Origin: an uncultured Bacteroidota bacterium
GTDB taxonomy: Bacteria > Bacteroidota > Bacteroidia > Chitinophagales > Chitinophagaceae
Length of the DNA stretch: 43,480 bases
Assembly: GCA_903878475.1 (NCBI GenBank)
Contig: CAIRHQ010000190.1
Coordinates: 1-43,480 of the forward strand
Direction of reading: 5' to 3'
Shown: in pieces, positions 24,040 through 34,139 of the stretch
How the letters are laid out: each line of letters opens with the position of its first letter
Numbering within the stretch: the first letter of the stretch is position 1
Program-made: the position numbers and the translations under genes
Notes under the pieces: model-generated
Told to the model about the DNA's origin: nothing
The model's input: only the letters and a program-made list of their open reading frames with translations
The model's database searches: none

Positions 24040-24066
24040 AAACCCCGACATAAACAGTCGGGGTTT
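24040..24066 (-). other. Strong hairpin between secY and map
   Basis: Perfect 10-bp arms AAACCCCGAC (24040-24049) and GTCGGGGTTT (24057-24066) with a 7-nt loop. The minus-strand side is followed by GTGTTAACAAG, not a T-run, so a complete terminator is unlikely. It could attenuate or process the transcript between secY and map. Confidence 0.6.
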
Positions 24067-24100
24067 GCAAAAATATTTAAGACTCCCAACCGGGATGTTT

Positions 24101-25438
24101 TTATATACCCGAAGCAACTGTTTGTCTTCCCTGGATCCTTCCGCTGCTCATTAAACCATCATATTGGCGCATAAGCAATTGAGTTTCGATCTGCTGTAGT
24201 GTATCCAAAATAACACCTACCATGATCAACAATGAAGTACCTCCGAAGAAAGTAGAGAAATCCTGCTGCATGCCAAATAATTTCTGGAAGATACCAGGCA
24301 GGATACCCACCAAGGCCAGTAAAACGGCACCGGGTAAAGTAATTCTGTCCATGATGGTTCCAATATAATCGGCAGTTGGCTGACCTGGCTTAACCCCCGG
24401 AATGAATCCGTTGTTGCGCTTCAGTTCATCGGCCATTTGCTTAGGATTAAAGATCAAAGCAGTGTATAAGAAAGTAAACGCGATCACACAGAATGAATAC
24501 ACGAACATGTAAACAGTATTGGTATGATCAGTAAAATATCGTGCCCAGCCTTCGTTTTTGAATCCGGTGAAAACAGTTGGTAAGAATAGGATCGCCTGAG
24601 CAAAGATGATCGGCATTACACCAGATGCATTTACTTTCAAAGGAAGAAAATTACGGGCTCCGCCAAACTGGCGATTGCCTACGATCTGTTTCGCGTAATT
24701 TACCGGCACTTTTCGAGTACCCTGAACCAGCATAATAATACCCAGAATAATAGCGATCAGGAAAACGATCTCGATCAGCATGATCAGGATACCACCGGCA
24801 CCACGGGTAGACCTAGCCGCCCATTCGTGCAGGAATGATTGTGGTAAACGGGCCAGGATACCTACCATGATGATGATAGAAGTACCATTTCCCAATCCTT
24901 TATCGGTGATCTTTTCACCCAACCACATTACAAATAAGGTTCCTACGGTAAGTAATACTACAGTAGACAACCAGAAATAAGGTGCATATGCATGTATGAT
25001 GGCGGCGCCATTACCCAAACTTTTCAGATAGGTGATGGTAGCGGCAGCCTGAAATGCGGTTACAATAACAGTGAGGTAACGTGTCCATTGATTGATCTTC
25101 TTTCTTCCACTTTCACCTTCTTTTTGGATCTTGGCCATTTGCGGAACCAATATCGTCATCAATTGCATGAAGATAGACGCAGAGATATAAGGCATGATAC
25201 CCAGGGCAAATATCGAAGCCCTGTTAAAGGAACCTCCCACAAAAGCATTCAGCAGGTCCAGCATACCATTTGATTTGCTGTTTGCATTGATCTTTGCTAA
25301 TTCATTGGGATCGATACCTGGGAGAACAATTTGAGAGCCGATACGGTATATGAAAATCAATAAGAGTGTGAACACAATTTTATTGCGTAACTCATCGATG
25401 CTCCAGATGTTTTTGAGTGTTTGAACGAACTTCTTCAC
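24101..25438 (-). CDS. secY: Preprotein translocase subunit SecY
   Basis: A 445-residue channel-forming subunit of the SecYEG translocon, with ten hydrophobic helices from about residue 18 on. Family marks include RIGSQIVLPGIDP (32-44), the plug-region LLNAFVGGSFNRASIFALGIMPYISASIFMQL (about 61-92), GLGNGTS (about 180-186), LPLKVNASGVMPIIFA in helix 7 and the C-terminal FFGGTSLLIMVGVILDT. It lies 91 bp after rplO, the conserved position at the end of the spc ribosomal operon, so synthesis of the secretion channel is tied to ribosome synthesis. It starts MKKFVQTLKNIWSI, typical of the family. Confidence 0.97.
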   Translation of the reverse strand: MKKFVQTLKNIWSIDELRNKIVFTLLLIFIYRIGSQIVLPGIDPNELAKINANSKSNGMLDLLNAFVGGSFNRASIFALGIMPYISASIFMQLMTILVPQMAKIQKEGESGRKKINQWTRYLTVIVTAFQAAATITYLKSLGNGAAIIHAYAPYFWLSTVVLLTVGTLFVMWLGEKITDKGLGNGTSIIIMVGILARLPQSFLHEWAARSTRGAGGILIMLIEIVFLIAIILGIIMLVQGTRKVPVNYAKQIVGNRQFGGARNFLPLKVNASGVMPIIFAQAILFLPTVFTGFKNEGWARYFTDHTNTVYMFVYSFCVIAFTFLYTALIFNPKQMADELKRNNGFIPGVKPGQPTADYIGTIMDRITLPGAVLLALVGILPGIFQKLFGMQQDFSTFFGGTSLLIMVGVILDTLQQIETQLLMRQYDGLMSSGRIQGRQTVASGI

Positions 25439-25529
25439 TGAATTAAAACGATTTAAGTGTTTTGCGCAAAACTGAAATAACGCATTTTACTGCGACTGCC
25501 ATACGGCAGGTGAGTCAAATATCGTGAAA

Positions 25530-25979
25530 TTATTTTACTATCTCCACGGAACCTCCGGCGGCTTCAATGGCTGCCTTCGCTTTTTCGCTCACGGCATTCA
25601 CTTTGAAACTGTATTTGCCTTTCAGTTCGCCATTGCCCAATACTTTAACGCTATCGAACTGACTGATCAATCCGTTAATGTATAAATGCTGCAGGCTGAA
25701 TTCGGTCAGGCTATATTTTTCTGCCAACTGGTCGATCTGACCCAGGTTGAGTACTTTGTATTCAATACGATTGTTGTTCTTGAATCCACGCTTAGGGATA
25801 CGACGCTGAATAGGCATCTGACCACCTTCATGGGCTTTTTTACTTTTGTAACCCGCGCGACTTTGTCCGCCCTTATTACCTTTTGTAGAAGTTCCGCCTT
25901 TTCCGCTCGCTTCACCGCGACCAATTCTTTTTTCTTTGTGCGTAGCGCCTTTTGCGGGCTTAAGTGTGTGTAGTTTCAT
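25530..25979 (-). CDS. rplO: 50S ribosomal protein L15
   Basis: A 149-residue 23S rRNA-binding protein of the large subunit. The N-terminal basic, Gly-rich extension has RIGRGEASGKGGTSTKGNKG (18-37) followed by GGQMPIQRRIPKRGF (52-66), the L15 signature region. The C-terminal domain ends AAIEAAGGSVEIVK. Order rpmD-rplO-secY is the conserved spc arrangement; 114 bp separate it from rpmD and 91 bp from secY, so expression should follow the upstream cluster. Confidence 0.97.
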   Translation of the reverse strand: MKLHTLKPAKGATHKEKRIGRGEASGKGGTSTKGNKGGQSRAGYKSKKAHEGGQMPIQRRIPKRGFKNNNRIEYKVLNLGQIDQLAEKYSLTEFSLQHLYINGLISQFDSVKVLGNGELKGKYSFKVNAVSEKAKAAIEAAGGSVEIVK

Positions 25980-26093
25980 TGTATCCTGATTTTGTACTTA
26001 CGGGGAATCACCCCTCGCGTTGTTTATAAATCAACAAACTGGCTTCCGCCAATCTGCCATTATTTGAATCATGTACCGGCAGTGGTAAAAGAA

Positions 26094-26276
26094 CTAAGCC
26101 AGTTCTTCCACTTTTACCAGATGCAGCACTTTGGTAACCATACCCAATATTTGTGGGGTAGCTTCCACTTCAACGGTTGCATTCATCTTTTTCAAGCCTA
26201 ATGCTACCATTGTTCTTTTCTGGCGCTCTGATCTGTCGATCACACTTTTAACCTGTGTTACTTTTATCTTTTTCAT
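26094..26276 (-). CDS. rpmD: 50S ribosomal protein L30
   Basis: A complete 60-residue protein of the short bacterial L30 type: MKKIKVTQVKSVIDRS, then RQKRTMVALGLKKMNATVEV, the RNA-binding beta-alpha-beta core. L30 is absent from some bacteria but kept here between rpsE (79 bp) and rplO (114 bp), its usual site. Confidence 0.96.
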   Translation of the reverse strand: MKKIKVTQVKSVIDRSERQKRTMVALGLKKMNATVEVEATPQILGMVTKVLHLVKVEELA

Positions 26277-26355
26277 AATTAAAGTCGTTTGTTAGGAGTG
26301 AAGTATTCATACCTCGGTGATTATTAAAAACCGGAAGCATGATCATCTCACTCGA

Positions 26356-26874
26356 TTACCCGTTAAATACTTTTTTCAACGAAACATTGCGTGCTTTTGC
26401 TACGGCAATGGGTTCCCTTAAGGTAGCCAATGCTTTAAAAGTAGCTTTTACCACGTTATGCGGATTGGCCGAACCGAGGTTCTTAGCCAATACATCGGTA
26501 ATGCCTGCAGCTTCCAGTACGGCGCGCATGCTACCTCCGGCAATCACACCAGTACCATGAGCGGCTGGTTTGATATACACTTTAGCAGCACCTTCCTTAC
26601 TCAACTGGTCGTGCGGAATAGTACCATGCATCAGCGGAATCTTGATCAGATTCTTTTTGGCATCTTCAATTCCTTTGGTAATGGCTTCCTGCACTTCTTT
26701 GGCTTTTCCCAAACCATGCCCAACCACACCGGCTTCGTTACCCACTACAACTAATGCAGAAAAACTAAAGGCACGTCCGCCCTTGGTTGTTTTTACTACA
26801 CGGTTAATGGCAACCACTTTGTCTTTCAACTCAAGGTCACCGGCTTTTACTCTGTTTAAAATTAAATTTGACAT
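26356..26874 (-). CDS. rpsE: 30S ribosomal protein S5
   Basis: A 172-residue small-subunit protein that contributes to decoding accuracy and mRNA entry. The N-terminal double-stranded RNA-binding domain reads [32 protein letters not shown], and the central [18 protein letters not shown] is the family signature. The C-terminal S5 domain has [22 protein letters not shown]. It begins [13 protein letters not shown] 25 bp after rplR, so the two are tightly linked. Confidence 0.97.
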   Translation of the reverse strand: MSNLILNRVKAGDLELKDKVVAINRVVKTTKGGRAFSFSALVVVGNEAGVVGHGLGKAKEVQEAITKGIEDAKKNLIKIPLMHGTIPHDQLSKEGAAKVYIKPAAHGTGVIAGGSMRAVLEAAGITDVLAKNLGSANPHNVVKATFKALATLREPIAVAKARNVSLKKVFNG

Positions 26875-26899
26875 TTATTTTCTGATTAGAAATTTATAA

Positions 26900-27253
26900 T
26901 TAAAAAACAAGGCCACCTTCTCTAGCGCCTTCAGCAACTGCCTTAACCCTTCCATGATAGATATAACCACCACGATCAAATACCACGGTAGTGATACCCA
27001 ATTCAGATGCCTTGCGGGCGATGGCAGCTCCTACCAATTTACTTTTTTCGATCTTGGGTGCTTTCTGAGCTTGGATATCTTTTTCCCTTGATGAAGCAGC
27101 AGCGAGGGTAACCCCGTTGTTGTCGTCGATCAATTGCGCATAGATATCACTGTTACTCCTGAACACACTTAAACGGGGTTTAGCAGCAGCACCACTTATC
27201 TTTTTGCGTATGCGATACTTAATCTTTACTCGAGCACTTGATTTGTTATTCAT
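26900..27253 (-). CDS. rplR: 50S ribosomal protein L18
   Basis: A 117-residue 5S rRNA-binding protein. [20 protein letters not shown] (24-43) and the terminal [25 protein letters not shown] are standard L18 segments. It lies 101 bp after rplF and 25 bp before rpsE in the conserved L6-L18-S5 order. Confidence 0.97.
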   Translation of the reverse strand: MNNKSSARVKIKYRIRKKISGAAAKPRLSVFRSNSDIYAQLIDDNNGVTLAAASSREKDIQAQKAPKIEKSKLVGAAIARKASELGITTVVFDRGGYIYHGRVKAVAEGAREGGLVF

Positions 27254-27354
27254 AATCTTTTATTTTTTTCTCCGATACTGCCGGAGATATTTAGCGATTG
27301 GTCATTTAGTTTGAACCTTTCGGAACCACTAAGCAACTGATGAACTAATAAACA

Positions 27355-27909
27355 TTATTTACCTGCTGCCTTACCTGCTTTTCTTCTCAACACTTCGCCG
27401 GCAAATTTCACACCTTTACCTTTGTATGGTTCAGGCTTACGTAAACTCCTGATCTTAGCACAAACCTGGCCGATCAATTGTTTGTCGATGCTTTCAAAAT
27501 GGATCATCGGATTTTGTCCTTTATCCTGTGAGGTAGACACTTTTAATTCTTTTGGAATTTCAAAGATGATATTGTGTGAATATCCCAAAGCAAGATCCAA
27601 CAGGTTACCCTGGTTAGACGCTTTATAACCCACACCCACCAATTCAAGTTGTTTTTTATATCCTTCTGTTACGCCTTTCACCATATTGCTGATGAGCGAG
27701 CGATACAAACCGTGCATAGCACGATGACGGATCTGATCGGTAGGACGGATCACTTCAACAACACCTTCTTTCACTTCCAGGTTAATATCCCTGTCAATGG
27801 TTTGCTTCAGTTCGCCCATGGGTCCTTTTACAGTAACCACATGATCTTTTCCGAATACCACAGTAACACCACTTGGAATTTCTACCGGTTTTTTACCTAT
27901 ACGAGACAT
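27355..27909 (-). CDS. rplF: 50S ribosomal protein L6
   Basis: A 184-residue protein of the sarcin-ricin loop region, taken from the ATG at 27909 (MSRIGKKPVEIPSGV), which is the universal L6 N-terminus. The frame extends ten codons upstream without family support. Two homologous L6 domains are seen, and the C-terminal signature is KIRSLRKPEPYKGKGVKFAGE. It follows rpsH by 89 bp. Confidence 0.97.
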   Translation of the reverse strand: MSRIGKKPVEIPSGVTVVFGKDHVVTVKGPMGELKQTIDRDINLEVKEGVVEVIRPTDQIRHRAMHGLYRSLISNMVKGVTEGYKKQLELVGVGYKASNQGNLLDLALGYSHNIIFEIPKELKVSTSQDKGQNPMIHFESIDKQLIGQVCAKIRSLRKPEPYKGKGVKFAGEVLRRKAGKAAGK

Positions 27910-27998
27910 AGTCTTTTGTTTTTTATTTTTTTCTCCCAACCGGTCAGCCTGCTATAGGTTCGGCTTAATGGTTCAGGAAAATTAAAATCTGTGAACGA

Positions 27999-28397
27999 TT
28001 AATAAATATTACACAATACTTCTCCACCCACATTCTGCGCACGGGCTTCCTTGTCGGTCATTACTCCTTTAGAAGTAGACACGATGGCTACACCCAATCC
28101 ATTCTTCACACGTTTGAAATCGCCTGGTTTTGCATAAGTACGCAAACCCGGACGGCTCACCCTTTCCAGACTTTGAATAACGGGCAACTTAGTAGCCACA
28201 TCATATTTCAAAGCGATCTTGATCACACCTTGTTTCTTATCTTCTTCAAATTTGTACTTCAGGATATATCCTTTGTCGTACAAAATTTCAGTGATGCGTT
28301 TTTTCAGGTTGCTGGCTGGGATCTCCACGATGCGGTGATTGGCCATCTGCGCGTTACGAATTCTTGTTAAATAATCTGCTATCGGATCAGTAACCAT
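27999..28397 (-). CDS. rpsH: 30S ribosomal protein S8
   Basis: A 132-residue 16S rRNA central-domain binder and, in many bacteria, the translational repressor of the spc operon. The N-terminus DPIADYLTRIRNAQMANH and the C-terminal GLGVAIVSTSKGVMTDKEAR are standard. I could not identify an S8 target structure in the upstream leader. It lies 78 bp after rpsN. Confidence 0.97.
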   Translation of the reverse strand: MVTDPIADYLTRIRNAQMANHRIVEIPASNLKKRITEILYDKGYILKYKFEEDKKQGVIKIALKYDVATKLPVIQSLERVSRPGLRTYAKPGDFKRVKNGLGVAIVSTSKGVMTDKEARAQNVGGEVLCNIY

Positions 28398-28475
28398 TGT
28401 TATTTCAGTTAATTGATTAATAAATTTTTTACAATGCGATATCCTCTTGTTCCGCTGTTGCGGATCAGGGGGTTT

Positions 28476-28745
28476 TTACCAGCTGGCTTTTGTTACACCT
28501 GGAATCTTTCCCTGCAAAGCCATATCCCGAAACATGTTTCTGGATAAACCAAAATGCCGCATGTATCCCCTTGGACGGCCGGTGAGTTGGCATCGGTTCT
28601 TTAACCTTACCGGTGATGCATTTTTTGGAATCAGATCCAAAGCGGCATAGTCTCCGGCTGCTTTCAGTGCGGCGCGCTTGGTAGCATATTTAGCTACCAT
28701 CACTTCGCGTTTGCGCTGCCTGGCTTCAATTGATTTTTTTGCCAT
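28476..28745 (-). CDS. rpsN: 30S ribosomal protein S14 (zinc-independent form)
   Basis: An 89-residue S14 of the long C-minus type: the CxxC...CxxC zinc ligands of the short 61-residue form are missing. Family segments are [33 protein letters not shown] (45-77) and the end GVTKASW. It sits 10 bp after rplE, in the normal L5-S14-S8 order. Confidence 0.97.
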   Translation of the reverse strand: MAKKSIEARQRKREVMVAKYATKRAALKAAGDYAALDLIPKNASPVRLKNRCQLTGRPRGYMRHFGLSRNMFRDMALQGKIPGVTKASW

Positions 28746-28755
28746 TATTGCTTAG

Positions 28756-29322
28756 TTATTTTTTAACGTTTTTAAAAGGCATACCCAATTCTTTCAGCAA
28801 TTCAAATGCTTCTTCATTGGTACCCGCTGTGGTTACAAATGTGATATCCAAACCGGTGATCTTATTTACTTTGTCGATATCGATCTCCGGAAAGATGATC
28901 TGCTCGGTAACACCCAGTGTATAGTTTCCACGGCCATCAAATGATTTGTCATTGATGCCTTTGAAATCACGTACACGTGGCAGTGATACAGAAACCAGCC
29001 TGTCGAGGAACTCATACATCTTTACACCGCGTAAAGTAACCCTTGCCCCAATCGGCATGTTCTTACGCAATTTAAAGTTTGAGATATCTTTCTTAGACAT
29101 GGTAGCCACTGCTTTCTGTCCTGTGATGTTTGATAACTCATCCACAGCGATATCGATCAGCTTTTTATCTGTAACGGCACCATTCACACCACGATTCAAA
29201 CAAATCTTGGTGAGGCGTGGAGCCTGCATTACAGTTTTATAACTGAATTTCTTCATTAAAGCAGGTACAACTTCTTGTTTGTACTTATCTGCTAATCTTG
29301 GAGTGTTTTTTGTTGTGCTCAT
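28756..29322 (-). CDS. rplE: 50S ribosomal protein L5
   Basis: A 188-residue 5S rRNA-binding protein contacting the P-site tRNA. Segments include [17 protein letters not shown] (34-50), [18 protein letters not shown] (97-114), the loop around [21 protein letters not shown] (129-149) and [12 protein letters not shown]. Its ATG overlaps the TAA of rplX by one base (TAATG), so the two genes are translationally coupled. Confidence 0.97.
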   Translation of the reverse strand: MSTTKNTPRLADKYKQEVVPALMKKFSYKTVMQAPRLTKICLNRGVNGAVTDKKLIDIAVDELSNITGQKAVATMSKKDISNFKLRKNMPIGARVTLRGVKMYEFLDRLVSVSLPRVRDFKGINDKSFDGRGNYTLGVTEQIIFPEIDIDKVNKITGLDITFVTTAGTNEEAFELLKELGMPFKNVKK

Positions 29323-29660
29323 TATTTGATTACCTCCCCTGATTTTTTAGCTACTCTTACTAATTTTCCGTCTACCCTGGTACGCTTGATCTTGGTGGGC
29401 GCACCTGCCTTAGCATCCCACAGCATCACATTACTGATGGCAATAGGTGCTTCTTTTTTCACGATACCACCCTTGGTATTCTGAGAAGTTGGCTTGGTAT
29501 GTTTGGTAACGATGTTAACACCTTCTACCAGAACACGGTTTTTTTCTGAAATAATTTCCAACACCTTGCGGGGCTTCTTCAGGTCCTTGTCTTCACCGGT
29601 AATAACTACTACCGTGTCGCCTTTTTTGATGTTGAACTTTGGTTTAAATCTTGTACTCAT
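29322..29660 (-). CDS. rplX: 50S ribosomal protein L24
   Basis: A 112-residue assembly-initiating protein with an N-terminal KOW motif ([20 protein letters not shown], 11-30) and [16 protein letters not shown] (43-58). Its stop shares a base with the start of rplE. It is 59 bp downstream of rplN. Slightly longer than E. coli L24 (about 104), mostly at the Lys-rich C-terminus. Confidence 0.97.
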   Translation of the reverse strand: MSTRFKPKFNIKKGDTVVVITGEDKDLKKPRKVLEIISEKNRVLVEGVNIVTKHTKPTSQNTKGGIVKKEAPIAISNVMLWDAKAGAPTKIKRTRVDGKLVRVAKKSGEVIK

Positions 29661-29719
29661 TGTTTATCAATTTTCAAGTGGGCAGTTGCCAGTTTGCACA
29701 CTCTGTTTTAATGTTGTAA

Positions 29720-30088
29720 TTATAATACTTCAGGTGCCAGTGAAATGATCTTCATATAACCCTTGTCTCTCAACTCACGAGCCACTGGGCCGAAAATACG
29801 GGTACCCCTTGGTTCATCAGATGCATTCAGTAATACCACGGCATTGTCATCGAAACGGATATACGAACCGTCTTTCCGACGCAATTTGTTGGTAGTACGA
29901 ACGATAACGGCTTTGCTAACCGTACCTTTTTTGATACCACCGGCAGGCATTGCATCTTTTACGGTAACAACGATCTTATCACCGATTTTTGCATAGTCCT
30001 GGCCGCTATTACCCAGTACACGGATACAAAGCACTTGTTTGGCACCGCTATTGTCTGCTACGTTTAATCTACTTTCTTGCTGAATCAT
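29720..30088 (-). CDS. rplN: 50S ribosomal protein L14
   Basis: A 122-residue, highly conserved protein at the subunit interface: [18 protein letters not shown] (1-18), [20 protein letters not shown] and the terminal [20 protein letters not shown] are textbook L14. It lies 87 bp after rpsQ and 59 bp before rplX. Confidence 0.98.
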   Translation of the reverse strand: MIQQESRLNVADNSGAKQVLCIRVLGNSGQDYAKIGDKIVVTVKDAMPAGGIKKGTVSKAVIVRTTNKLRRKDGSYIRFDDNAVVLLNASDEPRGTRIFGPVARELRDKGYMKIISLAPEVL

Positions 30089-30175
30089 CTTAATTGATAT
30101 TTGTTGTTTGTTGCCTGCTGTTGGTGTGTCATATTATACTGCCATCCCAAACCTAGACTGAAAACTGTACACTTA

Positions 30176-30433
30176 TTATTTAACTTTTTCTACCACTTCA
30201 ACCAGTCTCCAACGCTTGGTTTTGCTCATCGGGCGACTCTCCATGATCTTCACTGTATCACCGATGCTGCACTCATTTTTTTCATCATGGGCGTGGAACT
30301 TGGTCGTCTTTTTCAAGAACTTACCATACAAAGGATGTTTTACTTTCCTTTCTACATTCACCGTAATGGTTTTATCCATCTTGTTGCTGGATACCACACC
30401 TAATTTCGTTTTCCTTAAATTTCTTTCGGCCAT
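30176..30433 (-). CDS. rpsQ: 30S ribosomal protein S17
   Basis: An 85-residue OB-fold protein that binds 16S rRNA early in assembly. [20 protein letters not shown] (12-31), [19 protein letters not shown] and [25 protein letters not shown] match the family. It is 65 bp after rpmC. Confidence 0.97.
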   Translation of the reverse strand: MAERNLRKTKLGVVSSNKMDKTITVNVERKVKHPLYGKFLKKTTKFHAHDEKNECSIGDTVKIMESRPMSKTKRWRLVEVVEKVK

Positions 30434-30498
30434 TGTTAATGATTTTAGCTTTCGCTTTTATTCAAACTTTTTTTCTGATCCTTATTGGGGAACAAGAA

Positions 30499-30708
30499 TT
30501 AAAATCCTAATTGTACTTTTTTTAATGCGGTTTTCAACCTGGCAATATCCCTTCTCAGTGCACGGATGCTTTGTGGATTCTCCAGCGGAGAAATAGCATG
30601 AGCAAAAGAAAGTTTCTTGATGCGCAATTCGTCTTCTGCGATCCTTGCTTTAAGGTCCGCCTCATTCAATCCGTTCAGGCTTTTTACAAAATCTATTTTC
30701 TTAGACAT
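30499..30708 (-). CDS. rpmC: 50S ribosomal protein L29
   Basis: A 69-residue two-helix protein near the peptide exit tunnel. The long helical hairpin ends with ENPQSIRALRRDIARLKT (43-60), the L29 signature region. It stands between rplP (48 bp) and rpsQ (65 bp), its universal place. Confidence 0.95.
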   Translation of the reverse strand: MSKKIDFVKSLNGLNEADLKARIAEDELRIKKLSFAHAISPLENPQSIRALRRDIARLKTALKKVQLGF

Positions 30709-30756
30709 TTTTATTCGTTTTATTAACCTGCGTACAGGCCTATTCGATAATCAGTG

Positions 30757-31176
30757 TTATGCTTCGTAATCGTGACGAACCACAAATTTTGTCAGGATCG
30801 GCAATTTTTGTGCAGCCAGTGCAAATGCTTCTTTCGCTACTTGTTCGCTTACTCCATCAGCTTCAAACAAGATCCTTCCGGGTTGTACAATAGCAGCCCA
30901 TCCTTCTGGGTTACCTTTACCTTTACCCATCCTTACCTCTGCAGGCTTAGCGGTGATCGGCTTGTCGGGGAATATCCTGATCCACACATTTCCTTCACGC
31001 TTCATATGACGGGTCATGGCCTGACGGGCACTTTCGATCTGGCGATTGGTTAACCAAACACTATCCAGTGCTTTTAAACCAAATGCACCAAATGCTAAAG
31101 TAGCACCACGCTTGGTATCACCCTTCATTCTGCCTTTTTGCGTCTTCCTGTGTTTAGTTCTTTTCGGTTGTAACAT
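30757..31176 (-). CDS. rplP: 50S ribosomal protein L16
   Basis: A 139-residue protein that organises the A-site region of 23S r[22 protein letters not shown] (1-19), the Arg-rich [29 protein letters not shown] region and [14 protein letters not shown] are diagnostic. It lies 103 bp after rpsC. Confidence 0.98.
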   Translation of the reverse strand: MLQPKRTKHRKTQKGRMKGDTKRGATLAFGAFGLKALDSVWLTNRQIESARQAMTRHMKREGNVWIRIFPDKPITAKPAEVRMGKGKGNPEGWAAIVQPGRILFEADGVSEQVAKEAFALAAQKLPILTKFVVRHDYEA

Positions 31177-31279
31177 CGTAATTCAATTTGCTATTTTGAG
31201 TATTTACTGTTCAGGTGATCTTTTAAAAAGCATCCCGGAATCAGCAGCATTCTATTTCAATTTTTTTAAACGGGCAATC

Positions 31280-32089
31280 CTAGTTCCTTCTTCCACCGCC
31301 GCCACCGCCGCGATTTCCACCACCACCACCACGGTTTCCACCACCGCCGCCGCCGCCACGCCTATCATCTCTGCGATCATCCCTTCTATCAAATCCACCC
31401 TGGCGCTCTCCTACTTCTTTTCCACCACCTGCAACCACATTCGGGTTCAGGTCGCGCTTACCCAATACTTCACCTTTACAGATCCATACCTTGATACCGA
31501 TTTTTCCATAAACGGTAAGGGCAAATACGTTTGCATAATCAATATCCATACGCAGGGTATGCAATGGGGTACGACCCTGTTTGATTTCTTCGCTACGAGC
31601 GATCTCCGCTCCACCTAATCTTCCACCTACTTTTACTTTAATTCCTTCAGCACCCATACGCAGGGCAGAAGCGATCGCCATCTTGATGGCTCTTTTATAG
31701 TTGATCCTGTTCTCTAATTGACGAGCAATGGTATCAGCTACAATATTGGCATCCAATTCAGGACGACGGATCTCCAGGATATTGATCTGCACATCATCTT
31801 TACCACATAATTTCTTCAACTCTTCCTTGATCCTGTCTACCTCTCCACCGCCTTTACCAATGATGATTCCGGGCTTAGAAGTGTGAATGGTCACGATCAG
31901 TTTATTCAGGGTACGCTCGATCACAATCTTTGCAATACCGCCTTTGTTGATACGTGCATTCAGGTAATTCCTGATCTTGTTGTCTTCGACAAGCTTTTTA
32001 GGATATTCAGTTTTGCTGGCGAACCAGTTACTGTCCCAACCACGGATGATTCCCAACCTTGCGCCTATCGGATTTGTTTTCTGACCCAT
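31280..32089 (-). CDS. rpsC: 30S ribosomal protein S3 with a Gly/Arg-rich C-terminal tail
   Basis: A 269-residue protein at the mRNA entry channel with helicase activity. The KH domain (about 40-110) carries the [13 protein letters not shown] loop (76-88), and the C-terminal S3 domain runs to about residue 213. After residue 219 comes an extra tail of about 50 residues: an Asp/Arg section ([12 protein letters not shown]) and then Gly runs broken by NRG and RRN, a low-complexity RGG-like segment absent from E. coli S3 (233 residues). Related tails occur in some Bacteroidota. The Gly-coding repeats make this 3' end (31280-31400) locally repetitive. It is 24 bp after rplV. Confidence 0.96.
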   Translation of the reverse strand: MGQKTNPIGARLGIIRGWDSNWFASKTEYPKKLVEDNKIRNYLNARINKGGIAKIVIERTLNKLIVTIHTSKPGIIIGKGGGEVDRIKEELKKLCGKDDVQINILEIRRPELDANIVADTIARQLENRINYKRAIKMAIASALRMGAEGIKVKVGGRLGGAEIARSEEIKQGRTPLHTLRMDIDYANVFALTVYGKIGIKVWICKGEVLGKRDLNPNVVAGGGKEVGERQGGFDRRDDRRDDRRGGGGGGGNRGGGGGNRGGGGGGRRN

Positions 32090-32113
32090 ATTATTGGTTA
32101 ATACTTTTGATGA

Positions 32114-32461
32114 TTAATTTTTAGTTGCTTTTGTATCTACAATTACCGTTACATGGTTACTGCGTTTGCGAACCCTGTATCCACGGCCTTGTGGTGCCGG
32201 ACGCATACGCTTAATTACCCGGGCTCCGTCAACCATGATCGTTTTAACGATCAGGGTATTTTCATCACCACCTTCATTCTTTTGCTTCCAGTTGCTGATG
32301 GCAGAAACTACCAGTTTGCGTAAAGGAACTGCAGGATGTTTTGGATTATGTTCCAAAACAGCCAATGCCTTTTCAACCTCCATTCCACGGATCAGGTCTA
32401 CCAGTAAACGCATTTTACGTGGTGAAGTGGGATAATTATTCAATTTTGCTACTGCTTCCAT
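32114..32461 (-). CDS. rplV: 50S ribosomal protein L22
   Basis: A 115-residue protein lining the exit tunnel. [29 protein letters not shown] (8-36) and the beta-hairpin with [24 protein letters not shown] (80-103) are typical. It is 82 bp after rpsS and 24 bp before rpsC. Confidence 0.97.
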   Translation of the reverse strand: MEAVAKLNNYPTSPRKMRLLVDLIRGMEVEKALAVLEHNPKHPAVPLRKLVVSAISNWKQKNEGGDENTLIVKTIMVDGARVIKRMRPAPQGRGYRVRKRSNHVTVIVDTKATKN

Positions 32462-32543
32462 ATTACTAAGTTTCGGGTTCCGGTTTCGGGTTCCAAATGG
32501 GTGATCTTACCTACTCTGGAACGCGCAACGCGCAACTTATTTT

Positions 32544-32816
32544 TTATACAATTTTCTTACTTGAGTGTCCTCTGAAATTTCTGGTGGGTGCAAATTCACC
32601 CAGTTTATGTCCTACCATGAATTCGGTCACATACACCGGAATGAATTTATTCCCATTGTGTACCGCAAATGTTTGTCCTACGAAATCAGGAGTGATCGTG
32701 CTTCTGCGACTCCAGGTTTTGATCACACCCTTTTTACTTTTCCCTGCAATGATCGCAGAAACTTTCGCATCAAGCTTAGCTTCTACATAAGGACCTTTTT
32801 TTAACGAACGAGCCAT
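32544..32816 (-). CDS. rpsS: 30S ribosomal protein S19
   Basis: A 90-residue protein of the small-subunit head. [11 protein letters not shown] (1-11), the [45 protein letters not shown] region and the terminal Lys-rich end are diagnostic. It is 97 bp after rplB. Confidence 0.98.
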   Translation of the reverse strand: MARSLKKGPYVEAKLDAKVSAIIAGKSKKGVIKTWSRRSTITPDFVGQTFAVHNGNKFIPVYVTEFMVGHKLGEFAPTRNFRGHSSKKIV

Positions 32817-32913
32817 GTTTTTTTAATTTGCCAATGTGCTGTTTGAACGCGCACATCTTATTTTTTAATTTTGTTTATTTATCTCGCTTGCGTGAGACCA
32901 TTTTAACAATCCA

Positions 32914-33756
32914 CTATTTATTCGGCAGTTTCTTACCATTCCTTCTGGTGATGATCATTTTATCAGATCCTTTACCGCGTGTACGAGTGATCTCTCCTTT
33001 TGCATATTTACCCTTGCGACTGCGTGGATGTCCACCAGATGCCCTTCCTTCACCACCACCCATCGGGTGATCTACCGGGTTCATGGCTACCGCCCTTGTT
33101 CTTGGACGAATACCTTTCCAACGGTTACGACCTGCCTTACCCATGCTTTCCAGGTTGTGATCGCTATTGCTTACCACACCTACTGTTGCATAACATTTGA
33201 TCAGCACTTTCCTCAACTCACCACTTGGCATTTTCAGGATCGCGTATTTTTCTTCTTTATTGGTTAACTGGGCTGAGGTTCCGGCGCTGCGCACCAGGAT
33301 ACCACCATGACCAGGTTGCATTTCTAAGTTGTGTACGTTAGTACCCAATGGCATGTTCTTCAACATCAGGGCATTCCCTAATTCTGGAACAGCATCATCT
33401 CCACTGATAACGGTTTGGCCTACCTGCAATCCCTGAGGAGCGAGGATATAACGTTTTTCACCATCGGCATAAGACAATAAGGCGATAAATGCGGTACGGT
33501 TTGGATCGTATTCGATGGTTTTTACAGTAGCAGGAATATTCTTCTTGTTACGGGTAAAATCCACTACACGATACATGGTTTTGTTTCCACCACCCATATA
33601 ACGCATGGAACGCCTTCCCTGCACGTTACGACCGGCAGTATTCTTTTGCTTTTCCAGCAATGATTTTTCCGGAATATTGGTCGTGATCTCTTCGTATGCA
33701 TTACCAATCCTCCAGCGAGTACCTGCGGTTGTGGGTTTGTATTTTCTAAGTGCCAT
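32914..33756 (-). CDS. rplB: 50S ribosomal protein L2
   Basis: A 280-residue protein essential for peptidyl-transferase activity and subunit association. [16 protein letters not shown] (1-16), the OB and SH3-like domains, and the C-terminal loop [21 protein letters not shown] (about 226-246) with its essential His are all seen. It lies 58 bp after rplW. Confidence 0.98.
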   Translation of the reverse strand: MALRKYKPTTAGTRWRIGNAYEEITTNIPEKSLLEKQKNTAGRNVQGRRSMRYMGGGNKTMYRVVDFTRNKKNIPATVKTIEYDPNRTAFIALLSYADGEKRYILAPQGLQVGQTVISGDDAVPELGNALMLKNMPLGTNVHNLEMQPGHGGILVRSAGTSAQLTNKEEKYAILKMPSGELRKVLIKCYATVGVVSNSDHNLESMGKAGRNRWKGIRPRTRAVAMNPVDHPMGGGEGRASGGHPRSRKGKYAKGEITRTRGKGSDKMIITRRNGKKLPNK

Positions 33757-33814
33757 TGTTTACTTTTTATTTGTCAAAACTTTGCGGTGCTGACCACCAT
33801 TCATTAGTTAATAA

Positions 33815-34114
33815 TTATACAGTGCCGTACAGATCAATTGAATCTCCTTTGGCTACTGTTACGATCGCTTTCTTCTTAGAAGGCTTGCGGCCAACGATGA
33901 ATCCGGCTTTGGTATACTTCGCTTTTGCTTTTGAAGGCACTACGATAGTATTTACATTCTCAACCTGTACACCATAAAAACTTTCTACGGCTTTTTTGAT
34001 CTCCAGCTTATTCGCCTTCTTATCCACTACAAAAGAGTAGCGGTTCATTTTTTCTGTTTGTTTATTCGCTTTCTCAGACAGAATCGGCTTTATTAATACA
34101 TCAGACAGTTTCAT
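33815..34114 (-). CDS. rplW: 50S ribosomal protein L23
   Basis: A 99-residue exit-tunnel protein and docking site for trigger factor and SRP. DVLIKPILSEKANKQTEKMNRYSFVVDKKANKLEIKKAVE and the exposed GRKPSKKKAIVTV C-terminal strand fit L23. It is 25 bp after rplD, so the two are closely coupled. Confidence 0.97.
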   Translation of the reverse strand: MKLSDVLIKPILSEKANKQTEKMNRYSFVVDKKANKLEIKKAVESFYGVQVENVNTIVVPSKAKAKYTKAGFIVGRKPSKKKAIVTVAKGDSIDLYGTV

Positions 34115-34139
34115 GCTGTTTCAATTTTTTATTTATCAA

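Noticed and set aside
31046-31618. A 190-codon plus-strand frame with runs of Ala/Thr/Ile
   Set aside because: It is the complement of the Gly-rich end of rpsC and of the gap before rplP; the repeats keep the opposite frame open.
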